A DNA stretch of 64,000 nucleotides. Origin: Ligula intestinalis. Its lineage: Eukaryota; Platyhelminthes; Cestoda; Diphyllobothriidea; Diphyllobothriidae. A model generated the notes under the pieces. It did no database searches. It saw only the letters and a list, made by a program, of their open reading frames with translations, and was not told where the DNA came from. The translations under genes were made by a program, and so were the position numbers. Position 1 is the first letter of the stretch. Each line of letters starts with the position of its first letter. Below are positions 27,715-38,152 of this stretch, in pieces. The stretch is from contig JAYGXS010000007.1 in assembly GCA_036362985.1 (NCBI GenBank), forward strand, positions 15,434,459-15,498,458, read 5' to 3'.

Positions 27715-27885
27715 GGGCGCAAGCCTGTGGCGCAGTGGTTGGAGCGTCGGACTTCTAGCCAGCGTGTTCGGGCCTCGGGTGCCGCAAACTTTGGATCGGG
27801 CATGGCTGATTTATAGTGGTCAATAAGCCAGAAATGGCTATTTCGGTCTCACTGTCTTTTTCGGTGATGAAACTCTCATCAGTAT
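27715..27885 (+). repeat. tRNA-derived SINE (type 1), + orientation
   Basis: The head GTGGCGCAGTGGTTGGAGCG resembles a tRNA A box. The B-box region is degenerate. The body ends AATAAGCCAGAAATGGCTAT then TTCGGTCTCAC, matching the other type 1 copies. It starts about 100 bp after the Rab1 polyadenylation signal. Confidence 0.65.
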
Positions 27886-28384
27886 CACATCTTCAATTTG
27901 ACACCGGGAAGGGCACTTGGCTACTTAATTATACAGGGAGAACCATGAAATAAACAAAATATAAGCCTATTTTCATCTACTCAGTAGTCCCATTTACACC
28001 TTTATTTTGGATTTATTTGTTGTACACAGGTGGCCAACAGTCACAAGCCTATCGCGCGCGCTTCGAATTGCGGTTTGAATTTCTCGTCCTCCTTGGGAAA
28101 TATTTGTTTTGGGATTTCAGTCCACCTAGCATTCTGGCAGACTTTCGTTGTTAGCAATTGGATTCGCTTTCGCAATAACTCCAGCCTCAAAAGACACGGC
28201 AGGACATAAGTCAAAACGAGCAACATCTCCGTGACATCTGTCAACAATTCTCCCGGATTCCAGCTCTACAAACGGCTGAGTCGTTTCAATAACCTTTTCA
28301 TACAGTTGAACGCTGTATTCATATTGCATAGAGCTTTAATATCGTTTACCCTCTCGGCGATCTATCATGGGAGACAAAGTTAAA
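27886..28384. other. Intergenic stretch downstream of Rab1
   Basis: Two overlapping minus frames at 28041-28329 were not recognised. Nothing else seen. Confidence 0.35.
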
Positions 28385-28387
28385 CGT

Positions 28388-28482
28388 ATAGATCAGCTTG
28401 TGAAAGTCTCGGCGCCAGAGGGATTCTAACCCAAAACCTCTAATTCACTGGCAATGGTCGTTACCATTACACCGAGGCATAC
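28388..28482 (-). repeat. tRNA-like segment (possible SINE head or tRNA pseudogene)
   Basis: The minus strand reads CTCGGTG and, ~62 nt later, CGCCGAG, which can form a 7-bp acceptor stem with one G-U pair. Between them lie GTGTAATGGTAACGA (A-box-like) and GGGTTAGAATCCC (B-box-like, C56 changed to A). The anticodon arm does not fold well. It is therefore called tRNA-like, not a tRNA gene. Confidence 0.5.
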
Positions 28483-28499
28483 AGTCTACGCCGATTTAA

Positions 28500-29494
28500 T
28501 TTGGTTTAAAAGCCCAAGCCGTAATTTCGAGGGCAGAAATCGCAAGGTTGATGCGACGAAATCACCCCCCGCTAAAAGGGCTAGAAGTCCTCCGAGTTCA
28601 ATAGACTCAAATTACATCAAAGAAAGCTTAACATACACGGAAATTTTCCAAACCTTTTCCGTCATGCAGAACGACATGGTAAGCCTGGAAAAGGAGATAG
28701 AGTATCTTAAGACATATCTGCATACTTTAACGCATGGCACGATGTCGGAGACCAAAGAAAGCCAAGACAAGGCCAGCGTAAAAAAAACCGTAAAGGCTTC
28801 CATGCTCCATAAGCAAAATCCTTCCGAATCATTTGCGGAAATCGACCTCGTCGAAGAGTCGAAATTCAACGAAAATGTAAATGGCCAGGGAATCGAACCC
28901 TGTACGTTGGACCAGCAGGAGAACGCCGTTACCGCTAGACTATGAGTCAAGGTTAAGGTGAATGAACATTTTACTCACTCAAGTAAGATTAATGGTCAAG
29001 TTATCGTCGACGAGGACCACCATGATCAAAATCCTACAGAAACATACCTAATTGTTTGCGGGACTGATATTCTGCGCCCGATTTCAACCCATGATGAACC
29101 TTCCAAATTTAAATCCCCGCTACTTATAGGCTCATTTTCCGGACAAAAAGTGCAGGATGTACCCAGCACAGCAACCGCTCATATAAATGAACTGTCTGGC
29201 CTCGCAACTCCTCATGACCATAGCACCGAGGCCCCTACTGGAATCAGCCGGACTATCCAACAAATTCCTCGAGACGCAGTTGAGGTGGATAGTACACAGT
29301 GCATTATTCTACATGGGCTCCCTGAATCAACTAATGGTAGTCCAAAGAGTAGAATAGACGAGGACACCAAGGCCTTAAGGGAGTGCTTAAAGGATGCAAT
29401 TAGTGAGGAGGATGAATTTTTGATGCTGAAGCATTTCCGAATAAATAGTAAGGACAACTCCAATTCTCAAGGGAGGAAACCCAGGCTGTTATAA
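28500..29494 (+). pseudogene. CR1-D ORF1-like protein, interrupted
   Basis: Two frames make up the region. The first (to 28945) has a basic Pro-rich start, then a heptad-like stretch (TFSVMQNDMVSLEKEIEYLK) that could be a coiled coil. It runs into the tRNA-like segment. The second (28958-29494) ends with IILHGLPES..., RECLKDAISEEDEFLMLKHF, resembling the RNA-binding end of CR1 ORF1 proteins, and stops early in 'GRKPRLL'. The equivalent protein at 40997-41377 supports the assignment. ORF1 proteins bind element RNA. Confidence 0.6.
28868..28950 (-). repeat. tRNA-like segment inside CR1-D ORF1
   Basis: The minus strand has TAGTCTAGCGGTAACGGCG (A-box-like) and CAGGGTTCGATTCCCTG. The latter is a perfect 5-bp T-stem with a TTCGATT loop. 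The acceptor ends do not pair, so it is not an intact tRNA gene. A SINE-head insertion is the simplest reading. Confidence 0.55.
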
Positions 29495-29701
29495 CTAATT
29501 TTTAAGAGTAAGCTTCAGAGAGATCTCCTGCTCGAGCGAACGGCGGAATCCCCGACCACAAGACTATTTTTTTTCAACAGGAGTACACGGTAAAGGAGAG
29601 GATGAAATGGAGAGCCTTAAAGGCGGACTTAGCCATCTTAAAGGAGAGAGGGGCCTGGAAATACGCAATGGGGTGATTGTCCGACGTCAAAGTCCCTTTT
29701 T

Positions 29702-30620
29702 GTGGAGGACGCCCACCATCCTAACAAAAGTCACACGGCCGGGCAATTAACCCAACGTGAAAACCTCCACAAAATCAAGTTTTATTATGGAAATGTGCAA
29801 AGCCTATTTAATAAACTTGACGAACTCAAAATACTTGTGGCCGAGCTACGTCCTGGTGTAATCGCACTAACTGAAACGTGGCTAACCGAAGCTATACAAG
29901 ACTCTGAAATTCGAATAGATGGTTATCAGGTGCTAAGACGTAACCGAAAAATAAGAAGAAGTGGTCGTGTTGCCCTGTATATAAGTAGTACGGTTGATTT
30001 TATCCTCACAGACGTATGTGCGAATGACAATGACCTGGAGATGCTGCAATGTCACTTATTGGTACCCAAAGCTGAAAATGTGACTTTTACCGTTGTATGC
30101 AGGCCTCCAAATCAACCTACGGAAACGATCAGCTGTTACTCACCCAACTTCGTGAGGAGTGTCGGAAACAAGACAGCATTATTGTAGTCGAATTCAATGT
30201 CCCATCGATATGGATATGATAAACAGTAAGGGCCCTAGACAAGGATTCGATCAAATTCTATTAGACATGACACTTGACGAATTCCTGTTTCAGCATGTAC
30301 GAACCACGACTCGAATGCGTGAAGGTCAGAGATCTAGTTGTCTGGATCTACTTTTTACCAAAAGCGAGGAAAGTGTTGATGAAATTAATGTATGTCCACC
30401 CCTAGGTTCCTCTGATCATATGAAATTGAGGTGGGAATCAACGCTGGTAGCTGTCCCCGAAAAAAGCGCCAAGCAATTTAGAAATGTCTGGCGGGGAAAC
30501 TGTGAGGCAATGAAGTTGACGATTGGGCCTACAAGATGGACGGAATTATTCCGAGGGGGTATAAATGAATGTTGGAATATCTTTGAATCAAGAATGAAAA
30601 CCTTGATCGAATTGTACTGT
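29702..30620 (+). pseudogene. CR1-D APE-like endonuclease, frameshifted
   Basis: The first frame (to 30187) has YYGNVQSLFNKLDELK, ALTETWL with the metal-binding Glu, and VVCRPPNQ. After a frameshift near 30125 the rest lies in the next frames. VVEFNVPS replaces the usual GDFNAP (the Asp changed to Glu), followed by RQGFDQILLDMTLDEF, SCLDLLFTK and PLGSSDHMKL. The domain nicks the target site in active elements. Here it is broken. Confidence 0.82.
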
Positions 30621-30826
30621 CCTCTCAGGAAATGTTCGACGGGCAACAGACAAAGATGGCTGACAAAAGCGGTAAAAAGGAGATCCGTAACAAACACAAG
30701 CTGTGGAAGATATTTCAACAGACGAAGGATTAAAACAAGCTCCAGGAGTACAGACAACAACGCAATTTCTGCAAGAAAATCATCAGAGCAACACGAGCCT
30801 CGTATGAACTACAACTCCTGGAAGAG

Positions 30827-32584
30827 GTGCCGCAAAAACCCAAAGCCTTCTTCTCCTACATCAGAAGTTCTACAAAGGACCGTGACCATCTCGCAACTTT
30901 AAAAGACAAAAACAACGAAACTGTGAGTAGTGGCCCTCAAAAAGCCGAACTTTTTTCCGAATTCTTTCAAGGTGTCTATAACACGGAGCCACCTCTCCAG
31001 CCACGCCCTTTGTCGCAAGCCGTCAACAACTCGATTTTAAACACAGTATTATTTACACCGCAGACAGTTTTGACAGAGTTAAAGAAGTTGGATCCGGCCA
31101 AGTCACCTGGAACAGATGAGATCCCAGGGGTAATTCTACGCGAACTATCTGAGGAATTAGCGGAACCACTCAGTATAATTTTTCGAAAATCGCTCGAAGC
31201 TGGTAAACTACCTGAAACGTGGAAGTTGGCAAATGTCGTACCCATCCATAAGGGGGCATCACGACTCTATCCCACCAAATACCGACCGGTTAGTTTGACG
31301 TGCATCTGCTGTAAGCTGATGGAAATGATGATCAAAAAATCGATTTTATCGCTCGATTCATTGCGCCGCCAAATCAGCTCAGTCCAGCATGGTTTCTATG
31401 AGAAGAGGTCTTGTCCTACAAATCTTATCACAACGCTAGAACACTGGACACAATCCGTGGATGAAGGACACCCAGTAGATGTTATTTATTTTGAGTTTAC
31501 CAAGGCGTTTGATCGAGTTCCACATTAGTGACTCATCCAAAAGCTGACCGACTTTGGGATAACAGGGAGTCTCCTGAACTGGATTAAAGACTTCCTTGGA
31601 GACCGTAGTCAAAAAGTTACTGCAGGTGGCTACTGTTCAGAGTGGGCACCTATCAAAAGTGGAGGTCCACAAGGGTCAGTTCTTGGGCCGCTCCTTTTCA
31701 TCATCTACGAAAATGACATCGTGCGAGAAATTAAATCTGACATAGTACTCTTTGCTGGTGATCTCAAACTGTGGAGGGAGATAAAAGACGAAAGGGATTT
31801 CCAAATATTACAAGAGGATATAGACCGACTGCACTGTTGGAGCGACAGTTGGTGTATGAACTTCAACCCGAAACAATGTGTAGTAATGCACATACTATCA
31901 GCAAGAAGACGCAGAACTGCACTCTCGCGACATTATATCTTGGGAGGCCAACCACTTGAAACCGTAAGTGTGCAAAGAGACCTAGGTGTTCTTGTTAAAG
32001 ACGATCTTAGTGTCACCGCACAGAGCTCCAAAGCCGCAGCGAAAGCAATGTCGGTCATGGGCGCCAAACGATGGACGTTCGTTAACCTCAACACCGATTT
32101 CTTCGGAAAAGTATATGGAACGTGCGTGCGGCTGCATCTGGAATATGCGATACAGGCTTGGCGGCCCTGGCTTCAGAAAGACATGCGGATTCTCGAAGGT
32201 GTTCAAAGACGTTTTACCAAGTTGGTCCCTGAACTTAAGCAGTCCACCTATGAACAGCGGCTGACTGCTTTAAACCTCTTTTCCCTCCATTATAGACAAG
32301 ACAGAGGGGACCTTATAGCAACTTTTCAGTTACTAAGGGGAACTGGTCTGGATGTCAGATGGGAGGATCTCTTTTAAATGGCCCTAAGAAGGAACCTCCG
32401 AAGACATGACTGCCAGTTGAAGAAGGAACTAAGACGAACAAACCAACGTTCATCTTTCTGCTCTCAAAGGGTCATTCGACAGTGGAACTCCTTGCCCGAG
32501 TCTATTGTGCATGCACCCACGGTTGACGTCTTCAAGAGACGTTTGGATAACCATATGTTAACACCTTACACCTATTTGACATAA
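30827..32584 (+). pseudogene. CR1-D reverse transcriptase with stops and a mutated catalytic motif
   Basis: A single reading frame runs across the region with few breaks: SPGTDEIPGVILREL, KYRPVSLTCICCKLME, YFEFTKAFDRVPH, SGGPQGSVLGPLLF, and a thumb with QAWRPWLQKD and FSLHYRQDRGDLI. It ends RVIRQWNSLPESIVHAP and VFKRRLD. Breaks are TAG TGA at 31526-31531, just after RVPH, and TAA at 32375-32377. The catalytic block reads FAGDLKLW instead of FADDLKLW, so the first Asp is lost. The stop after VPH fits C-to-T decay of CAG CGA. Confidence 0.9.
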
Positions 32585-32590
32585 CATTAC

Positions 32591-33984
32591 AACCAATCAC
32601 ACTACTCGTTTGATTTCAATAGCGTATTTATTTACACTAGAAGATCACAGCGACTGGATATTCAGTGAACATTTGTACGCTGCCATTCCGCAAACGCCTC
32701 ATCTCTTCAGCAATTCATTTTTCCAAATTATTTCTGTGCACTTTTGCACAACAAAAGCTATCTGTAACAATGTTTGCATATTTCACAAAAACTTATGCGT
32801 TCCTGTACCATTTCAATGGAGTTTTTAAGGGCTTCGGTCATTTACTCCAAATATACTGACTGATACTGACTGAAGTTAAATCCTAGCAACTGCGATCTTC
32901 AGGCCCGGTTTCTTAGGAGAATTCATGGAAGGCCAGAGTAGTAGGAATGAAGAATAGGTAGGAGTAAGTGGACTGTCGAAGCGCCCGTCCATCCCCTAGG
33001 GCGGCTTGACCCGAAGTCCCGGCCTGAGGCAGCTACCGCATTGGGCTCCTTGTGGGTTTGCCTTGAAGGCTGATTGGCTAGACAGACAGGCGTAAGCAGT
33101 TGGTGCTTGTGCACTCGTTGGCGGTGGTGAGTCTTCGCGCGATGATTATCTGCGCGGAGTGAGTCACCACAAGGCTTCCTGATGGCTGCTGCAGAAAAAT
33201 TTTGGTGGATTTTTCACCAACTTTCAATTTTTTGTCGCCCTGGTGGGCCCTAGTAGGCATGCCTACCGTCTGACGTCTTGGTAGTTGCTTCCTCCGCCGA
33301 CCTTCCGATAATGAATGCTCTGGGTCCTGGCTCTCCCTACTTAAGAGGCAAAGTGTGCTTACAATAAACCTCTCGTGGTGAACGTTCTTCTTCTAAGTAA
33401 CTAGAGCTACAAGTTTTAAAGCATGTAAGGCATTGTCAATCTGAATGTCGCCCGCTGGGCTGTGGATGGTTGAGAAAAACGCCTGTTTCCTTTTAGCACT
33501 CGGTTGTCCGAATCGCGAAAACGAAAATGCCAGCCATATGGCTATTTTCAGTTGGCGATGTCCAGTGCTCCCTAACACAGTAATGATTTTTCATGGCGAA
33601 CCGTAGTCCGGGACCCCCGCCAACGTAAAAATCCACTGGTAGCTCTAAGAATGTAGTAACAGAACAGGAAGGATGATGTACCTTTATTCCATGTAGCACC
33701 GGCCGTTCGTACGGTGACCATGCACCGGTAATTGTCGTCCCTATTCGCAAGTGATGTTTCTATGTTCACTCAGACCCGGTCAGTAGCTTCAATTAGCCGG
33801 CAGATAGTTGTGATGAAGGGAGGAGATTCCTGCTAAAGGTTTCTGTCGTACGGTTAAAACATTTCTCAGATTTCTAATCTACAAGGCTGTGTGCATTCCA
33901 AAGTGATGGGTTGAGTCCAAATAGGTTGGGATTGCCCGCAAACGGCCAGGTTAGCTGTGTGCAGGTAGTATTTCCGACAAAGAT
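32591..33984. other. Non-coding stretch with a possible solo LTR
   Basis: A segment of about 32950-33400 ends with CTCCCTACTTAAGAGGC, a TATA-like box, then CAATAAACC, a polyadenylation-like signal 30 bp later. This spacing is seen in LTRs of some LTR retrotransposons. No clean TG...CA borders or target duplication were found. The rest holds no recognised feature. Confidence 0.3.
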
Positions 33985-34290
33985 ATAGGAGACTGAAATA
34001 GCCATTTCTGGCTTATTAGCTGTCGCCGGCCAGTGATGCCTAGATCCAAGTGGTGTCCCACCGAACTCCCGATCGTTTTGGTCAGATTCAAATGCCCTAA
34101 CCATTGAGCCATGAGTTCCTTGTGTCGCCACTTCAGGTCAGGGGATATTGACACTCTTTGACGAACGACAAGACTATCTGCGTGTATACTACCAGCTGTT
34201 ACAGTTGTCAGGGCCTCTTTCGACGCCCAAGGCAGAGTGAAACACATGAGTTCCGTTAGTGGTCATGTGAACGGTCATCAACGAGCCTAG
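33985..34290 (-). repeat. tRNA-derived SINE (type 1), longest copy
   Basis: On the minus strand a leader (ATGTGTTTC to GTAGTATACACG region) precedes CATGGCTCAATGGTTAGGGC (A box). A weak B box GGGAGTTCGGTGGG follows, then CATCACTGGCCGGCGACAGC, TAATAAGCCAGAAATGGC and TATTTCAGTCTCC. The other three type 1 copies match parts of this one, so it is the best representative here. Confidence 0.7.
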
Positions 34291-34439
34291 CTGTATACCT
34301 AGTCAGGTGTATGCATACCTAATGTACTCATCACCGTTCTAGACTCGGCGTTGGTGTGTCAAATCTTCGATGACCGGCTGTTTTCTGTCAGATAACCACT
34401 ATGTTTGGCACTGCAATTCTAAGCCAAATCATGTTTCAC

Positions 34440-34570
34440 AGCTTTAGGTGACATTTCATGAGAAGAAGATGCTGCAATCGCTGGGACAAGACTTTTATTC
34501 GCCTGCCGTTACGACATCAGTCGCGGATTCTTCGTTAGAAACGGCGCATATTCGGTTGTATTTGCGACTT
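34440..34570 (-). repeat. Penelope-terminal-repeat-like fragment, degenerate
   Basis: The minus strand reads AATCCGCGACTGATGTCG, then GGCAGGCGAATAAAAGTC and TTGTCCCAGCGATT. This matches the tandem repeats at 43632-43910 (ATCCGCGACGGATGTCG, CAGGCGAATAAAAGT, TTGTCCCAGCGAT). The hammerhead-like CTGATGA and GAAA positions are mutated in this copy. Confidence 0.6.
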
Positions 34571-35839
34571 ATTTGGGCGCGATGCACTCCGATTGGCCCG
34601 ATGATGGCAATCCTTGAACGTTCGTAAAGCCTCAACCTATGCGCAGATGCAGTTTATGTACGGGTGTCATGAACATAACGTGTTCTTGAAGTGTGTTACA
34701 TGCAAACGCCCGATGAAAATGTGCCTTTATCTTACATTGGTGCTGGCAATTCCTCAAACTGGCGTATAATAGGTGATGTAAAGCATACGGGGTCATGATC
34801 GAAATTCGAATTGTTAGTTTAGCGTACATGCGATCTGATGAGTGGACTTGATCCTGAGAAAGCCTTTTAGTAACGAAAATTGCCTGTTTAGTCCAGTTTA
34901 CATAAGGGTAATGGGCAGAATCGTGGCGACATTGGAAGTTAACTGTTATCGAACAAACTACCTACGCTATTTACCACGAAAGAAACACACCTTTTTGGGT
35001 TGTGCTATATTAGATGACCAATATAAGCACGAACCTTATGAAATATATCCCATCGAGAACTGGAACCTCTAATCTACATTGATAAAAATCAGTCGAAGCC
35101 ATGTTTAAGGAATCGCATTGATCAGAAACGAGGACCAATGTCAAATTCAAAAAAATGTATAAATATGGCCAACAATGTTCTCTTCATAAGAACTTATAAT
35201 CAAAAATTCACGTTTTTGGTGAATAATTTAACAAGTATCTTACTTTAAAGGTTTTTATGTAAACATTTAATCTGCAGTTATGGAAGAAGGCTGAAAATCA
35301 TGAAACATTTGCTGGAGTTTAAAGGACGATCTGAAACTAGTTGTAACCCAATACCTGAAGTAAGTATAAAGAAAGTTAATGAGAGGGGAGTCCATTTCAT
35401 ATAAAGAAAATGGTATGGATATGACCTCAACTGACGGTTATATTTATATTATTGGTATAATTCATAGCTATTTTCATGTCTGCGGAGCCTGAGTATTCTT
35501 CAGAAAATTTGATTTATCGAAATAAACAATCGGTACTTTTATATTTCTTTTAGGTTCTAAATTTGCCTTGGGTTCTTCATTATTATTACAAAGTTCCCCT
35601 GCATGCGGTAGTGCGAGTTCGCGAGTGATTATCGATCATTCGAAAATTTCAGAATTTTGCATGGGTTTCAGCCTGCACTTTAGAACTCGCACATACACCC
35701 CGCTTCGCAGAATACGAGATTACAACAGCAGTTCTGTGTGTTAGGAGCCGTCCTAACTGACGCGCACGAATCTCCTCATCAGTACCTATACCATATCTAG
35801 TCACACACAAAATCACATACCAAAGTAAAGTACAGTTTA
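34571..35839. other. AT-rich non-coding stretch
   Basis: No gene, RNA or repeat family recognised. Confidence 0.4.
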
Positions 35840-36135
35840 TTAAGGGCAATATAGGCAAACGCCTTCGAACTCCCTATTGGCACACAGTAGTTAAGAAATG
35901 CATTGGCACGGCCAAACATTTCAAAGGAGTTCTTTACATAATTTTAGGCGGCTACTCAATTGTTCCAAGCAATACAACCACATGTGGTGATGTCAGGTAA
36001 ATACGAGTCAGCAGGTGTAACTGAGCAAAAGGAGCATACAGAGAAAAAACTCCTAAGGAATGGCTCAGAATTCAGGAATGGAATGTCATTGGTGTTTTTT
36101 AGGAGAAAAACTGTCGCTCGTGAGAGGAAAGTATA
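35840..36135 (+). repeat. Unclassified dispersed repeat, inverted partner of 43005-43290
   Basis: Segments such as AAGAAATGCATTGGCACGGC, AAACATTTCAAAGGAGTTC, TGTAACTGAGCAA, AAAACTCCTAAGGAATGGCTC and TTTTTAGGAGAAAAACTGTC occur here and, in reverse complement and the same order, at 43005-43290. No coding capacity or terminal repeats were recognised. Confidence 0.7.
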
Positions 36136-36564
36136 TGAAAAATAGATCAAGTATGCTACTGTGAATGTTGGTGGCAGCCAGAGGTCCCAGGACGAGTGCT
36201 ACATTTACCCGAAGGGCCACACAAGGAAGAGACCGCAGAGTCAAGAAAACATCCCAAGAACCGGAGATACGACCATGATACGCCCTTGCTGTGACAAGAA
36301 CATAGGGACCTGCCACGGTGGTTAGTAGTCGGCTTTTAGGTCGATATGAGGAAGAGTGTGACAAGGCCGTGCAGTCTAAGACTATCGGCGCTTTAGAGGT
36401 GACTGCAGACTTGATCATTGCAATTTGCATACCGAGAAGGAGGCAGCACGAATATGGGTTATGCATGGTGAAAGAACAATCTGAGTAAATAGTAATGCTG
36501 TTTAAAAATAGCTATTAGTATATATTTATAGCATTTAAATTATTGGTTACAATGCTTGGTTTTA
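36136..36564. other. Non-coding stretch
   Basis: A 126-codon minus frame at 36086-36466 overlaps the repeat and has no recognised motif. Confidence 0.35.
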
Positions 36565-37035
36565 GAGAAATTCTCCTCTTTCAGTTTACCTGGTGGCATG
36601 TAAGGCTCTGTTGGTCAATATTTGTCTTAAAGATGTCCACGAATAGGAACATGGCAATGTTTGCAGGAAGAGCATTCCATGCTTGAAATACTCGCTCAGA
36701 GACATTTTTTCTTTGGTCAATTCTTGCTCCAGTCACACGTAATTTGAAAGGCTGTCCTCGCAGCCTAATGGTAATGGCCAGTTCAAAGAAGTCATTTGAT
36801 TCGAGGCCGCAATCCTGACCACGCAGCATGCGAAATGCCTGTATTAGGTCACCGCGTAGCTATCTGTAATAAAGACGAAACAAGTCAAGATTTACCAAGC
36901 GGGTCTCATAAGGGGGAGGGTCCCGTTGGCCACGTACTAATTTTATTGCTCGTCGTTGAACCCTTTTGAGGGTTTTTTGGTCTTTGGCTGTCCATGGTCT
37001 CCAGGCTTGGATGGCCTTTTGATTGGAACCTCTCA
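36565..37035 (-). pseudogene. CR1-like reverse transcriptase C-terminal remnant
   Basis: Two minus frames carry the C-terminal hallmark of CR1 RTs. The first has IQAWRPWTAKDQKTLKRVQR, YETRLVNLDLFRLYYR, and the second has RMLRGQDCGLESNDFFE-type sequence, then RVFQAWNALP and FKTNID. It compares directly with QAWRPWLQKD and QWNSLPE in CR1-D. The rest of the element is absent. Confidence 0.8.
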
Positions 37036-37191
37036 CTGAGAGGGGAGTTTGATAAGTTGGGAATGACGGGCCCTTGAACCTTAAATATGCAATTATTATC
37101 GTCCCCATCCCCCCACCCCTACCCAATGTCTTTCATTTCCTGCCTTCGGTAGAAGAAGTTCTTTGGGAAAAGTGTTGTTTATTGAGTGAAT

Positions 37192-37222
37192 TTTCGACAC
37201 TGGCTCACCAGGTCGTCATCAG
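37192..37222 (-). ncRNA. Hammerhead-ribozyme-core-like motif in the Penelope 3' region
   Basis: The minus strand has CTGATGA, a hairpin CGACCTGG-TGAG-CCAGTGTC, then GAAA. This is the layout CUGANGA-stem II-GAAA of a hammerhead core. Penelope-like elements are known to carry hammerhead motifs in their terminal repeats. The first stem II pair is not the usual G-C, and I found no clear helix I/III partner, so activity is doubtful. Confidence 0.45.
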
Positions 37223-37312
37223 ACAGACGGGAAGCGTACGAAACAGTTAATTCACATTGATGTCGCATGGGGGTTAATATAGTTAATCGGGGTAATTGTC
37301 ACCCGCACGTGA

Positions 37313-38152
37313 TTATGCGGTCGGTGGGGAAGGAAAAAGTTGTAACCCCCATGTAATTATGCGGTCGGTTGGGGACTTATTGTCAACAGCATCTAATTGT
37401 GCGGTTGGTGGTGATTGGTTTTGGCTTCCTCCAGTCCGCGTAGGCTGCCGTCTCTTCCATATGTCGTTGAGGTTGGTGTACATCGCGTCCAATTCGACGT
37501 GCCTGTTGATGCACGAGTCGTCGGAGTTGATGGCTTCTAAGAATTCACGGCCATTCTTGTATGGACAAGAGCCAACAATGCGAGTTATGTCCCACGCAAA
37601 CTGATACCCAGTTTCAAGTGTGTGCATGGCGACATCAAACAAGTGATAGTGCCCCTTTACTGCTCTTTGATGTTCGCGTAAGCGGGTAGAGGCTGATCTT
37701 CCTGTCTGTCCACAATAAACCACATTGCACCCGCCACAGGGGATCTTGTAAATGACTTCCTTTCTGTCTAAATAGCTTACCCTGTCCTTAGGGTTTACAA
37801 GCTGATTTCGCAGAGTATTGGTCGGTTTGTGCGCTACTTGGATTTGGTGCTTCCTTAGGTGTCTTTCAACCAGTTCAGACACGTTCTTAATATAGGGAAG
37901 TGTTCGCCAAGTCCGTAGGTTGGGTGTCTGAGCGGTACAACCTAGTTCCTTTTCTTTCTGTTTCAATTGTTGCCATCTCATGCATTGACGCACGAACTTC
38001 CTGGGGTAACCGTTTTTTGAAAACAGTTTGAACAGGTAAATTAGTTCGGCTTCGTAGAGTTCGGGGCTAAAACGGTGTGTTCTTGCTCGATTGATTAGGG
38101 TATTGATGGCACTCCGTTTGTGAGCAACAGGGTGGCTGCTATCGTTGTGCAA
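37313..38152 (-). pseudogene. Penelope-like linker and GIY-YIG endonuclease domain
   Basis: The 279-codon frame starts with the RT C-terminal region (INTLINRARTHRFSPELYEA; KLFSKNGYPRKFVRQCM). It then has VIYKIPCGGCNVVYCGQTGR, the two halves of the GIY-YIG motif with YCG for YIG, and SASTRLREHQRAVKGH with the Arg and EH of the fold. Then come HTLETGYQFAW and REFLEAINSDDSCINRH. The nuclease cuts target DNA for insertion. The C-terminal 30 codons come from three short repeats of AATTATGCGGTCGGT type in the DNA. Confidence 0.88.

Larger units (their letters stand above)
28500..32590 (+). mobile_element. Long CR1-like non-LTR retrotransposon (CR1-D), decayed
   Basis: The + strand holds ORF1-like sequence (28500-29494), an APE-type endonuclease (29702-30620) and a CR1 reverse transcriptase (30827-32584), in the normal CR1 order. 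The total is about 4.1 kb, close to full length. Stops, frameshifts and a changed catalytic residue inactivate it. A tRNA-like segment interrupts ORF1 near 28870-28950. A related element of the same clade, with its own ORF1, is at 40.5-43.0 kb. Confidence 0.88.

Noticed and set aside
28041..28329. Two minus-strand frames with Cys-containing sequence downstream of Rab1
   Set aside because: Both are under 70 codons, overlap each other, and show no domain pattern or splice signals that I can support.
34440..34570. A third hammerhead core
   Set aside because: The repeat is homologous, but the CTGATGA and GAAA positions are changed, so it is listed only as a repeat fragment.
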